From the NCBI RefSeq assembly GCF_017798165.1, contig NZ_CP059068.1, positions 3,844,001 to 3,908,000 of the forward strand: a DNA stretch of 64,000 nucleotides. Direction: 5' to 3'. Below are positions 50,059 to 58,444 of this stretch, one piece after another. Source of the DNA: Rhodoferax sp. AJA081-3. Its GTDB lineage: Bacteria > Pseudomonadota > Gammaproteobacteria > Burkholderiales > Burkholderiaceae_C. Position numbers and translations under genes: made by a program. The notes beneath the pieces were generated by a model. The model was not told the origin of the DNA. It saw only the letters and a program-made list of their open reading frames with translations, and made no database searches. Position 1 is the first letter of the stretch. Every line of letters starts with the position of its first letter.

Positions 50059-50577
50059 ATGAAAAGTTCTTTTGCTTTCCTGGTGCTGTCGGCCAGTATG
50101 GCCCTTCCGGCATGGGGCGCTGGCAGCGTAGACGCCGGGCGTCTGATTTTCCCCGTGTGCCAGAGCTGCCACACGGACCCGGTGACCGCGCCGCGTTTCA
50201 CGCCCTACCGGTTCAACGGCACCGAACTGTTGGGCGCCTTCCAGAGAACACCGCAGATGAATGTGTATGCGGACCTGGGCACACAGACCATTGGCGACCT
50301 GGCCACCTACTTGGGGCTGCCAGACAGCAACGACACGGATCGCTTACTGGACTGGGGCGAAGACACCTTCCCGCAGCTGTTGTCGCCGCGCCGCCAGACC
50401 ACCGGTCAGGCATTGGGCTATACCTACCGCTTTTACCCGGATACCGGCGTCTACGTGGGGACCAAGGACGGCATCGTCTGGCTCTACGAGAGCCGTGCAC
50501 CCGGCGCATCACTGGATACCATCGTCCGCCTGGGCACCATGCGCAGCTACCTGGACCAGATGCCCAACAACCGCTGA
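50059..50577 (+). CDS. Periplasmic protein with one CxxCH haem motif
   Basis: The 172-residue protein has a signal peptide (MKSSFAFLVLSASMALPAWG) and an early CQSCH haem-binding motif after DAGRLIFPV, consistent with a short c-type cytochrome. The remaining 120 residues (TGQALGYTYRFYPDTGVYVGTKDGIVWLYE) do not look like a cytochrome fold and resemble a beta-rich domain. It heads the TlpA-DUF4266-DUF3570-ApbE cluster and is divergent from creB. An electron-transfer role with the flavin-transfer system is inferred. Confidence 0.75.
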   Translation: MKSSFAFLVLSASMALPAWGAGSVDAGRLIFPVCQSCHTDPVTAPRFTPYRFNGTELLGAFQRTPQMNVYADLGTQTIGDLATYLGLPDSNDTDRLLDWGEDTFPQLLSPRRQTTGQALGYTYRFYPDTGVYVGTKDGIVWLYESRAPGASLDTIVRLGTMRSYLDQMPNNR

Positions 50578-50597
50578 ACCACCGTTCCTGTTCTCCC

Positions 50598-51095
50598 ATG
50601 CGTCAATTTTTTGCGCGAGCTGCGGCGCTGGTCTTGGGTGCTTTCCTCGGCCTGCCGGCCGCTGCGGTTGAGGTGGGGGATGTGCCTCCCGCCTTTAACC
50701 TGACCGGGCGTGTTGGTGCCGTCAAACTCAGCGACTATGCGGGCAAAACGGTGTACCTGGACTTTTGGGCCTCGTGGTGTGGGCCGTGCAAACAGTCGTT
50801 TCCGTGGATGAACGATATGCAGGCACGCTACGCGGCACAGGGGTTGCGTGTAGTGGCAATCAATGTGGACCAGAAAGCCGAGGACGCCCAGGCGTTTTTG
50901 CGCAAGACGCCGGCCCACTTTGACCTCGCATTCGACCCCACGGGCCAAACCCCCAAGGCCTACGCTATCAAAGCCATGCCCACCGCGGTGCTGATAGGCC
51001 CGGATGGCAAGGTGCTCAGCGTGCACAGCGGTTTCAAGGACAATGACCGCAGCGCACTGGAGCAAAACATTCGCCAGGCCCTGCGCCTGCCTTAA
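50598..51095 (+). CDS. TlpA-like periplasmic thioredoxin
   Basis: The 165-residue protein has a signal peptide and a thioredoxin fold with the WCGPC active site (DFWASWCGPCKQSFPWMNDMQ) and cis-Pro in IKAMPTAVLIG. It belongs to the TlpA/ResA group that reduces or oxidises periplasmic Cys pairs, including apocytochrome haem sites. Its neighbours offer two candidate substrates: the CxxCH protein upstream and the Cys-ended DUF4266 lipoprotein downstream. Confidence 0.9.
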   Translation: MRQFFARAAALVLGAFLGLPAAAVEVGDVPPAFNLTGRVGAVKLSDYAGKTVYLDFWASWCGPCKQSFPWMNDMQARYAAQGLRVVAINVDQKAEDAQAFLRKTPAHFDLAFDPTGQTPKAYAIKAMPTAVLIGPDGKVLSVHSGFKDNDRSALEQNIRQALRLP

Positions 51096-51120
51096 ACACC
51101 CTGCAAGGATGACGGTTCAG

Positions 51121-51351
51121 ATGATGAAAGCATTGGTTTGGAGCCTGCTCACGGTGGGCCTTGGGGGCGCTTTGGCTGGCTGCAGTACACCTGGTCCGGT
51201 GCAGGCCTGGGAAAAGGGCAACCTGGCCAAGCCCGGTATGGCCATGGACGCAGACCCGCTGGACCAGCGGTTCATGCAACACATCTACACCAGCAAAGAA
51301 AACTCCACCGGCGGCGCCAGTGTGGGTGGCGGCGGCTGTGGCTGCAACTGA
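51121..51351 (+). CDS. DUF4266 lipoprotein with C-terminal CxC
   Basis: The 76-residue lipoprotein (signal ending ALAGCSTP) has the DUF4266 core VQAWEKGNLAKPGMAMDADPLDQRFMQHIYTSKE and ends in a Gly-rich tail with two Cys (GGGGCGCN). DUF4266 genes occur beside DUF3570 and ApbE genes. The protein could be the flavinylated or thiol-modified carrier of the cluster, but no experimentally known function is available to me. ATG 51121 and 51124 are both possible. Confidence 0.85.
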   Translation: MMKALVWSLLTVGLGGALAGCSTPGPVQAWEKGNLAKPGMAMDADPLDQRFMQHIYTSKENSTGGASVGGGGCGCN

Positions 51352-51364
51352 AGAAGGGCCCCGC

Positions 51365-52576
51365 GTGCAAACCCCCGTTTTTACCCAACCAAGCCCTACC
51401 ACCCGCCATCACTCCGCCGGTGGCAGTGTGCTGCTGGCGTCCCTGGTCTTGCCTGGCCTGGCCGCGCTGGCCTGTGTGGCGCCGCTGACTGCGGCCGCTG
51501 AAACGGCGCCCGACAAAACTACGGTGGCACTGAAATACGGCCACTACACCGACAGCCAACCGGGTTGGGAACGTGTGACCGCGCGCTCGCCCCAGCTGTA
51601 TGTGCAGGCGCCAATTGCCGGAGATTGGTCCCTCGAAGCCTCTGCGGTGATGGATGCCGTGTCGGGCGCGACACCACGCTGGCACACCCAGAACGCCGCG
51701 TTTTCGGGTGCCAGCCGTATGGACGATGTGCGCCGGGCGGGCGACGTCAAGGTGACGCGTTACTTCGCGCGCGCCGCCGTGTCGGCCAGCCTGGCAAACT
51801 CCAATGAAAACGACTATGCCTCCCACGCTGCAGGGCTGGAGGCGCGCTGGTCCACCGAGGACAACAACCGCACCTGGTCTGCCGGGCTCGGCCTGTCCAA
51901 TGACCGTATCGACGCGTCCAAAACGGGCGGCAGCGGCTCTGGCGGACAAAAGAGCACGCGGGAGTACCAACTGGGCCTGACCCAGGTGCTCACCACCGAT
52001 GACTTGGTACAGTTCAATCTGACGCGTAGCCTGGGCCGTGGTTATTACAGCGATCCCTACAAGAGTTTTGACCAACGCCCGGACCTGCGGGATGCCTGGA
52101 TTGCACTGGCGCGCTGGAACCACTACCTGGCGCCCTTTGACGCAGCATTACGCAGCAGCTACCGCTACTACAACGACAGTTTTGGCGTCTTGTCCCACAC
52201 CCTGGGTCTGGATTGGGTGCAAAGCGCCGGCGCGTGGACGGTCACACCCGGCCTGCGTTACTACAGCCAAAGTGCGGCGCACTTTTACCTGGACCCTATC
52301 CTGAACGCCCAGGGCCAATACGACCAGATTGCGGTCATCACCCGTGCGGTCAATCAACGGGGCCGCAACCAATCCACAGACCAGCGCCTGGCCGCGTTTG
52401 GCGCGGTCACGTTGTCGGTCAAACTGGCCTATGCCTTCAACCCCGACACCTCGGTGGATGTCAAACTGGAAACCTATAGACAAAGTGCCAGCCTCCAACT
52501 GGGCGGCGAAGGCAGCCCCGGGCTGGACCCGTTCAGGGCCAATTTTGTGCAGCTGGGCCTGACCCACCGGTTTTAA
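51365..52576 (+). CDS. DUF3570 outer-membrane beta-barrel-like protein
   Basis: The approximately 403-residue protein has a GTG start, a signal-like hydrophobic region (LLASLVLPGLAALACVAP), then a long series of alternating strand-like segments with aromatic ends (for example LGLDWVQSAGAWTVTPGLRYYSQSAAHFYLDPI) and a terminal Phe (FVQLGLTHRF). These are features of an outer-membrane barrel. DUF3570 members typically co-occur with DUF4266 and ApbE. It may place the cluster's redox function at the outer membrane. The GTG start is supported by a GAAGGG upstream but is not certain. Confidence 0.85.
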   Translation: MQTPVFTQPSPTTRHHSAGGSVLLASLVLPGLAALACVAPLTAAAETAPDKTTVALKYGHYTDSQPGWERVTARSPQLYVQAPIAGDWSLEASAVMDAVSGATPRWHTQNAAFSGASRMDDVRRAGDVKVTRYFARAAVSASLANSNENDYASHAAGLEARWSTEDNNRTWSAGLGLSNDRIDASKTGGSGSGGQKSTREYQLGLTQVLTTDDLVQFNLTRSLGRGYYSDPYKSFDQRPDLRDAWIALARWNHYLAPFDAALRSSYRYYNDSFGVLSHTLGLDWVQSAGAWTVTPGLRYYSQSAAHFYLDPILNAQGQYDQIAVITRAVNQRGRNQSTDQRLAAFGAVTLSVKLAYAFNPDTSVDVKLETYRQSASLQLGGEGSPGLDPFRANFVQLGLTHRF

Positions 52577-52588
52577 GAGGCCACCGCC

Positions 52589-53527
52589 GTGAGCCGCTGG
52601 CGCAGCCTGCGCTTCGAGTTTTCTGCCATGGCCTCGCCCTGCAGCCTGCAGATGGATGGCCAGGATGAACAGGGCATGCGCACCGCCGCTGCCGCAGCCA
52701 TTGCGGAGGTCCACCGCATTGAGGCAAAGTATTCACGCTACACCGAAGACAGCATCATCAGCCGCATCAACCGCGCGGCCGGCCAGGACGCCGTGGATGT
52801 GGATGCAGAGACTGCCGAGTTGTTGGGCTTTGCCGACAGCCTGTGGACGCTCAGTGGTGGCCTGTTTGACATCAGCTCTGGCGTGTTGCGCCGGGCCTGG
52901 GACTTCAAGGCAGGCAAGCTCCCTGCAGTGGATGCCTTGCAGGCTTTGCTGGCCACAGTGGGCTCGCAGCATGTGCAGCGGCAGGGGCATCAGGTGCGCC
53001 TGGCCTTGCCGGGCATGGAGCTGGACTTTGGTGGTTTTGGCAAGGAATATGCTGCCGACCGGGCGGCGGCGGTGTTGCTCCAGCATGGCATCCACCATGC
53101 GCTGGTCAACCTGGGGGGCGACATCCACGCACTGGGTGAACGGGGTCTGCCGGAACTGCAAGGCGCGCCGTGGAGCGTGCACATCCAGCACCCGCGCGCA
53201 GATGCAAGCGGGGGCGATACGACTCTGGCGGTGCTGCCGCTGGCACGCGGCGGCCTGGCGACCAGTGGTGACTATGAGCGGTTTTTGATGGTGGACGGCG
53301 TGCGCTACTGCCATGTGCTCGACCCGCGCACGGGCTGGCCAGTTGCGCACTGGCAGTCGGTGACGGTGCTGGCGGCCAACACCACAACCGCCGGTGCGCT
53401 GACAACCATTGCCATGCTCAAGGGCGTGGACGCCATCGCCTGGTTGCAGGCGCAAGGCGTGCGTTACCTGGCCGTACAACACGACGGTCAGGTGCTGTCA
53501 CAGGGCGCGTCAGACGCTAGGTCATGA
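52589..53527 (+). CDS. FAD:protein FMN transferase (ApbE family)
   Basis: The 312-residue protein has ApbE features: ASPCSLQMDG near the start, GGFGKEYAADRAAAVL, NLGGDIHALG, and the Mg/FAD-binding DPRTGWPV with TVLAANTTTAGALTTIAML. ApbE enzymes attach FMN from FAD to Thr or Ser of extracytoplasmic redox proteins. No NqrB/C, RnfD/G or FMN-binding domain is in this window, so the target is likely DUF4266 or a protein encoded elsewhere. No signal peptide is evident; GTG start. Confidence 0.92.
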   Translation: MSRWRSLRFEFSAMASPCSLQMDGQDEQGMRTAAAAAIAEVHRIEAKYSRYTEDSIISRINRAAGQDAVDVDAETAELLGFADSLWTLSGGLFDISSGVLRRAWDFKAGKLPAVDALQALLATVGSQHVQRQGHQVRLALPGMELDFGGFGKEYAADRAAAVLLQHGIHHALVNLGGDIHALGERGLPELQGAPWSVHIQHPRADASGGDTTLAVLPLARGGLATSGDYERFLMVDGVRYCHVLDPRTGWPVAHWQSVTVLAANTTTAGALTTIAMLKGVDAIAWLQAQGVRYLAVQHDGQVLSQGASDARS

Positions 53528-53888
53528 TGGTCTTGCGGGGCGTGTCGGGCAGGGTCAGCACCAGCCCACCCGTTCCCCGCATGACCAACTGCGCGTGCTG
53601 GCTAAAGGCTGTGCCGTCAATCTCCGAGAGCTTTTTGGCGCTGCACCACAGTGTCTTTTCCAGCCGCGCCAGCGGAACTTCGTAGTACGCGGTGACATGG
53701 CCCCTGCTGTAGCAGGAGATGGCGCACGCTTCGTAGACCAGGTGGTCATCTTCCAGTCGGGCGGCATCGACCAGCCACAGCACCAGGGTTTCTTCCAGCT
53801 CGGTGCGCGCGGGGCCATCCTCCAGCCGCAGCGCATTCAGAAAACATTCGACGGTATGGGCGGTGTGTTGCAAGTCTTGCGGGCGCAT
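53517..53888 (-). CDS. Hypothetical protein
   Basis: A 123-residue protein with no signal peptide and one hydrophobic patch, containing LEETLVLWLVDAARLEDDHLVYEACAISCYSRGHVTAYYEVPLARLEKTLWCSA. I do not recognise the family. It is the last gene of the minus-strand operon starting with the aldo-keto reductase and overlaps the convergent apbE 3' end by 11 bases. The composition is normal for the region. Confidence 0.6.
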   Translation of the reverse strand: MRPQDLQHTAHTVECFLNALRLEDGPARTELEETLVLWLVDAARLEDDHLVYEACAISCYSRGHVTAYYEVPLARLEKTLWCSAKKLSEIDGTAFSQHAQLVMRGTGGLVLTLPDTPRKTIMT

Positions 53889-53890
53889 GG

Positions 53891-54355
53891 TCAGGCTGTC
53901 ATCAACACCGCGTTGGCAGACGCTGCACGGACCTGTTCAATGATCCTGGCAGACAGTGTGTCAAACCGGGTGGTCTTGCACTTGAGCAGGTTTTCTGCCA
54001 TGCGTGTGCTGCGCGGAAACCTGCGGCGCTCCAACACAAACGCCGTGCCACTGGTGCACTCCAGCCGCAGCTTGCCCAAAGTGGGCGACAGGGTCATGCG
54101 TTTCACATTGCCAAAGTAGACGATGGTATTGCCGCACAACAGGTAGCGCGGCCCCAGCAGCAACTGGCGGGGTGTGGCCAGCCAGGCAATCAAGGGCACT
54201 GCCAACAGCACAGCCGCAGCGGCACTGGCCAACACCGCCGTGGCTACCACGGCGAGCAGCAGGCTGGCGCCCGTAAACAAAATGCGCAGCGGGCTGCGGC
54301 TAACCCCATCGGCGTGTTGGTAGCTGAAGCGGGTGAACGCGGGTTGCCATGTCAT
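53891..54355 (-). CDS. Membrane protein of unknown function
   Basis: A 154-residue protein with two adjacent transmembrane helices (about residues 25-62: LLLAVVATAVLASAAAAVLLAVPLIAWLA) and a C-terminal cytoplasmic part resembling a PH-like bacterial domain (LLLGPRYLLCGNTIVYFGNVKRMTLSPTLGKLRLECTSGTAFVLERRRFP). Its start overlaps the stop of the DUF2785 gene. Function unknown. Confidence 0.65.
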   Translation of the reverse strand: MTWQPAFTRFSYQHADGVSRSPLRILFTGASLLLAVVATAVLASAAAAVLLAVPLIAWLATPRQLLLGPRYLLCGNTIVYFGNVKRMTLSPTLGKLRLECTSGTAFVLERRRFPRSTRMAENLLKCKTTRFDTLSARIIEQVRAASANAVLMTA

Positions 54356-55269
54356 GGCAGGGCCTTCAGCGCCAGTGGCAGAGCAGTGCCCAACGCGGCC
54401 TGCACCGCCGCATCACTGCTGGCCCGAACACCGGCATCCAGCGCGCGCAGGAATGCTTTGGTATTGTGCATGCGCGCCAGACCGGCCTGGCTGGCAAATG
54501 CGTCATCCCATGTTTTCAACGGCGCGGGTGCTGCCAGCGTGCCGATATACCCGGTCCAGAAACCGGCATCCAGCAGGCCGCGCCGTGCCGCGTAGAGAAC
54601 GGGCCGCGTCAGCCGATCCGCCTCACCGTAGATATAAAAATGTTCACCGGGCGGCGCGATCTGGCTCTGCACGGCCAACAACATGGCCTGCAGTTGTACC
54701 GCGTCGATGGCAGGGTTGAGTGCCAGCTGCAGCATCAGGTCGGCAGCATGGGCCACCGCATGGCGCCAGCCTTCACCGGTTGCGAAACCCCGGTAGTCTT
54801 TGATGCTGGTCAGGTACTCCGCGCCTGCTGTCACCAGCGCCGCGCGCTCATCGTTACTCAGGAAGGGTACCAGGCGATCCGCCCGCGCCACCTCGGACAA
54901 CACCAGCGCCGCGAAGGGCTTGGCAAAACCATGGGTATCACTGGCCGTAGGGCTCAGCTGGGCTAATTGCGATTGGTAGATGGCGCGCTGGGTGACGGCA
55001 GATAACTGCTTGCTGCGCAAAAGCGCACTCAAACCCTCAAACGCCACGCCATCGCGCAGTGCAGGGTCGGCATGGCCCAGGCAGGGCACAAGGGCCAGTG
55101 CCACGGCCTGGCGCTGCGTGTCATCCGTCAGCTTCCATTGGTTGGCCTTGAGGCGCTGAAGATCTGCCGGGGGCCATGCAGGCGGCGGGCATTGTGCGTG
55201 GGCCACCGCACCACACCCCAGAAGCAGACCAAGGGCACCGTGCAGCAGGCCTGTCGTCAGGCGTCGCAT
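54352..55269 (-). CDS. DUF2785 domain protein, secreted
   Basis: A 305-residue protein with a signal peptide (ending VAHAQ) and an all-helical DUF2785-type domain; the segment TGEGWRHAVAHAADLMLQLALNPAID is characteristic. The family has HEAT-like helices and no known enzymatic role. It lies five bases after the aldo-keto reductase gene and overlaps the next gene, so it belongs to a four-gene unit whose purpose is not clear. Confidence 0.8.
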   Translation of the reverse strand: MRRLTTGLLHGALGLLLGCGAVAHAQCPPPAWPPADLQRLKANQWKLTDDTQRQAVALALVPCLGHADPALRDGVAFEGLSALLRSKQLSAVTQRAIYQSQLAQLSPTASDTHGFAKPFAALVLSEVARADRLVPFLSNDERAALVTAGAEYLTSIKDYRGFATGEGWRHAVAHAADLMLQLALNPAIDAVQLQAMLLAVQSQIAPPGEHFYIYGEADRLTRPVLYAARRGLLDAGFWTGYIGTLAAPAPLKTWDDAFASQAGLARMHNTKAFLRALDAGVRASSDAAVQAALGTALPLALKALP

Positions 55270-55274
55270 AGGCT

Positions 55275-56255
55275 TTACTCCGCCAATGCCAGCGTGGCCG
55301 TGTCGATTTTTTCCAGCACCGAGGGCGTGAGCTTGTCCAGCACGGCCAGTGCGCCCAGGTTCTCCTGCAGTTGCGACATGCGTGATGCGCCGGTGATCAC
55401 GGTGCTGACACGCGGGTTGTGTGCGGCCCAGGCAATGGCCAGTTGGCCCATGGTGCAGCCCAGCTCGGCTGCAACGGCCTCCAGCTTGGTCACGGCGGCA
55501 TTCTTCGCAGCATCGGTCAGGCCCTTGAGCAAAAAGTCCATACCCTTGACCGACCCGCGGCTGCCTTCGGGCACACCGCTGCGGTACTTGCCGGTCAGCA
55601 GGCCACTGGCCAGCGGGCTCCAGGTCGTCAGGCCCAGGCCAATGTCTTCATACAGCCGGGCGTATTCCACCTCCACGCGTTTGCGGTGGAACACGTTGTA
55701 CTGGGGTTGCTCCATGACGGGCTTGTGCAGGTGGTGGCGCTCGGCAATCTCCCAGGCCGCGCGGATGTCGCTGGCCGACCATTCACTGGTACCCCAGTAC
55801 AGGGCCTTGCCCTGGCTGATCATGTCGCTCATGGCCCACACCGTCTCTTCAATCGGTGTGTGGGGGTCCGGGCGGTGGCAGTAGACCAGGTCGATGAAGT
55901 CCAGGCCCATACGTTTGAGCGATCCGTCTATGGCCTGCATCAGGTACTTGCGGTTCAGTGTGTCCTTGCGGTTGATGGGCTGCTCATCACGCGACAGGCC
56001 CCAGAAAAACTTGGTGGACACCACGTAGTTGATCCGTGGCCAGTTCAGGGCCTTGATGGCTTCACCCATGACCGTTTCGCTCTTGCCCAGCGCGTAGACC
56101 TCGGCGTTGTCAAAAAAATTGACACCGGCGTCGTACGCTGCGGCCAGCATCTCCTTGGCGGCGGATACATCGACCTGGTTGTGGTACGTGACCCAGGAAC
56201 CCAGTGAGAGCGTACTGACTTGCAGGCCACTGCGGCCCAGACGGCGGTATTGCAT
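55275..56255 (-). CDS. Aldo/keto reductase, potassium-channel beta-subunit type
   Basis: The 326-residue protein matches the KCNAB/YghZ-like AKR group: [21 protein letters not shown], catalytic D and Y in [21 protein letters not shown], Lys in [25 protein letters not shown] and [14 protein letters not shown]. It reduces aldehydes or ketones with NADPH; the physiological substrate is unknown. It begins the minus-strand operon and is divergent from the kdp operon. The resemblance to K+ channel beta subunits next to a K+ uptake operon is probably coincidence. Confidence 0.92.
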   Translation of the reverse strand: MQYRRLGRSGLQVSTLSLGSWVTYHNQVDVSAAKEMLAAAYDAGVNFFDNAEVYALGKSETVMGEAIKALNWPRINYVVSTKFFWGLSRDEQPINRKDTLNRKYLMQAIDGSLKRMGLDFIDLVYCHRPDPHTPIEETVWAMSDMISQGKALYWGTSEWSASDIRAAWEIAERHHLHKPVMEQPQYNVFHRKRVEVEYARLYEDIGLGLTTWSPLASGLLTGKYRSGVPEGSRGSVKGMDFLLKGLTDAAKNAAVTKLEAVAAELGCTMGQLAIAWAAHNPRVSTVITGASRMSQLQENLGALAVLDKLTPSVLEKIDTATLALAE

Positions 56256-56323
56256 AGATGCACCTTTGTAATTGGATAGAAATCTCAGTGAACCGATTCT
56301 GCCAGCTGCCTGTCTGCACCTGC

Positions 56324-56345
56324 ATTTTTACGCTTTTTATACACC
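56324..56345 (+). promoter_or_regulatory. KdpE-like binding site
   Basis: ATTTTTACGCTTTTTATACA and the next two bases closely resemble the T-rich KdpE site of the E. coli kdpFABC promoter (ATTTTTATAC followed by T-run and ACACC, as I recall it). It lies about 75-97 bases before the first small gene of the operon. Confidence 0.7.
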
Positions 56346-56420
56346 AGGCCCAGATATCTCAACTGCGTTTTTACGCGTCCAAAACCATACTCATCAGCAT
56401 ATTTCATAGAGAGGTCAATC

Positions 56421-56525
56421 ATGGATGTTGTGTTTGTTGGCGGCGCCATTGGGCTGTGGTTCGCCATGGTCTTGGTGGTTTGGGGCTTGAAGAAACTGGA
56501 AACACCGGAGGCGACAAGGCCATGA
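56421..56525 (+). CDS. Small membrane protein upstream of kdpF
   Basis: The 34-residue peptide begins [20 protein letters not shown] and has one transmembrane helix and a charged tail ([11 protein letters not shown]). GAGGT precedes the ATG, and the stop overlaps the kdpF ATG by four bases (ATGA), which argues strongly that it is translated with the Kdp complex. It is not KdpF-like in sequence. A second KdpF-type accessory subunit is possible. Confidence 0.75.
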   Translation: MDVVFVGGAIGLWFAMVLVVWGLKKLETPEATRP

Positions 56526-56620
56526 ACATCTTGCACGTGATGTATGGCGGCGGCGCCTTGGTTGCCGCCCTGTTGTTGGTCTATCTGGTTTATGCGCTGT
56601 TTCGCGCCGAGGAGTTTTGA
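56522..56620 (+). CDS. kdpF: K+-transporting ATPase small subunit KdpF
   Basis: The 32-residue single-helix peptide has the family-typical [16 protein letters not shown] ending (E. coli ends YLVYALINAEAF). KdpF stabilises the KdpABC complex. Its stop overlaps the kdpA ATG (TGATG). Confidence 0.93.
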   Translation: MNILHVMYGGGALVAALLLVYLVYALFRAEEF

Positions 56621-58419
56621 TGAGCGGCTCAGCTTGGGGCTTATTGGCCCTGTTCCTTGTGGTTTTGTTGGCGGCGTCCTGGCCCCTGGGGAAATGGATT
56701 GCCCGCATCAGTTTGGGCAGTCTTCCGCGCTGGATGTTGCGCGTGGAGGCCCCCCTCTACAAACTGGCAGGCACCTCTGCCGACCAGTCCATGAAGTGGT
56801 CGCACTACGCACTGGCCTTGTTGGCCTTTAACGCCCTGGGCGTATTGGTGCTGTATGCATTGCAGCGCCTGCAGGTTCATCTGCCGCTCAATCCCGCCGG
56901 AATGGCGGCTGTGTCTCCCGATTCGTCTTTTAATACCGCCGTGAGTTTTGTCACTAATACCAATTGGCAGGGTTATGCCGGTGAGTCGACCATGGCTTAC
57001 CTGACCCAGATGTTGGGCCTTGCGGTGCAAAACTTTCTGTCGGCTGCTACCGGCGTTGCCGTGGTGTTTGCGCTGATCAGGGGTTTTGCTGCGCGCTCTA
57101 CAGCGGTGATTGGCAACTTCTGGGTGGACATCACACGTATCACCATGTGGCTGCTGGTGCCGTTGTCTGTGGTGTTTGCGGTATTTTTGGTGGGCCAAGG
57201 TGTGATCCAGAATTTTGATGGTTACAAGGAGGCAACCACACTGGAGATCACCCCGTTCCAGACTGCAAAAGTGGATGTTCAAGGCGCGCCCGTAGTCGAT
57301 GAAAAGGGTGCCCCCGTGATGGAAGTAGCGCAAACCGACAAACAAACCCTGCCCATGGGCCCGGTGGCCTCGCAAGAGGCCATCAAGATGTTGGGCACGA
57401 ATGGTGGTGGTTTCTTCAATGCCAATTCTGCGCACCCCTATGAAAACCCCACAGCACTCAGCAATTTTCTGCAGATGCTGGCCATCTTCCTGATTCCGGC
57501 GGCTTTGTGTTTTGCATTCGGCATCGAAGTGGGCGACAAACGCCAGGGCTGGGCCATTTTGGCGGCCATGACCGTGATGTTCGTTTTGGCGGTCGTAATC
57601 ATCACGCCGGCCGAACAGGTGGGCAACCCGCTTTTGCCGCCCTTGGGTGTGGACCAGTCGGCCAGTGCCATGCAGTCGGGCGGCAATATGGAAGGCAAAG
57701 AAACACGCTTTGGCATCAACGCGAGTAGCCTGTTTGCCGTCATCACCACGGCAGCGTCCTGCGGTGCGGTCAATACCATGCACGACTCCCTCACCCCCAT
57801 CGGCGGCATGGTGCCCATGGTGATGATGCAACTGGGTGAAGTGGTGTTTGGTGGCACCGGAACCGGCCTGTACGGCATGTTGGTGTTCGCTATCCTGGCG
57901 GTGTTTATTGCCGGTCTGATGATTGGCCGCACACCGGAGTACCTGGGCAAGAAGATCGAGGCCCATGAGATGAAGCTCACATCCCTGGTCATCCTGGTCA
58001 CCCCTATCCTGGTGCTGGCGGGTACGGCCATTGCGGTGATGTCGGATGCGGGCAGGGCTGGTATTGCCAATCCTGCCGCACACGGCTTCTCCGAAATCCT
58101 GTACGCCCTGACGTCTGCTGGCAATAACAACGGCAGCGCCTTTGCCGGCCTGTCCGCCAACACACCTTTCTACAACACGCTGCTGGGATTGGCCATGTGG
58201 TTTGGTCGCTTTGGTGTGATCGTGCCCGTGCTGGCCATTGCAGGGGCGTTGGCTGCCAAAAAGCGCCTGCCCGTGACGCCCGGTACCTTGCCAACACACG
58301 GCCCGCTGTTTGTGGTGCTGTTGATGGGAACCGTGTTGTTGGTGGGGCTGTTGAACTATGTACCCGCTCTGGCTTTGGGGCCTGTGGTCGAGCATTTGAT
58401 TCTGTGGCCTGCCCATTGA
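56620..58419 (+). CDS. kdpA: K+-transporting ATPase channel subunit KdpA
   Basis: The 599-residue membrane protein shows four selectivity-filter-like loops ([60 protein letters not shown] and [20 protein letters not shown]) and about ten helices. It carries K+ through the inner membrane. A hydrophilic insert (about residues 198-245) sits where E. coli has a similar loop. ATG 56620 is coupled to kdpF. Confidence 0.97.
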   Translation: MSGSAWGLLALFLVVLLAASWPLGKWIARISLGSLPRWMLRVEAPLYKLAGTSADQSMKWSHYALALLAFNALGVLVLYALQRLQVHLPLNPAGMAAVSPDSSFNTAVSFVTNTNWQGYAGESTMAYLTQMLGLAVQNFLSAATGVAVVFALIRGFAARSTAVIGNFWVDITRITMWLLVPLSVVFAVFLVGQGVIQNFDGYKEATTLEITPFQTAKVDVQGAPVVDEKGAPVMEVAQTDKQTLPMGPVASQEAIKMLGTNGGGFFNANSAHPYENPTALSNFLQMLAIFLIPAALCFAFGIEVGDKRQGWAILAAMTVMFVLAVVIITPAEQVGNPLLPPLGVDQSASAMQSGGNMEGKETRFGINASSLFAVITTAASCGAVNTMHDSLTPIGGMVPMVMMQLGEVVFGGTGTGLYGMLVFAILAVFIAGLMIGRTPEYLGKKIEAHEMKLTSLVILVTPILVLAGTAIAVMSDAGRAGIANPAAHGFSEILYALTSAGNNNGSAFAGLSANTPFYNTLLGLAMWFGRFGVIVPVLAIAGALAAKKRLPVTPGTLPTHGPLFVVLLMGTVLLVGLLNYVPALALGPVVEHLILWPAH

Positions 58420-58444
58420 ACCGCACGGAGCAAAAGAACCTATT

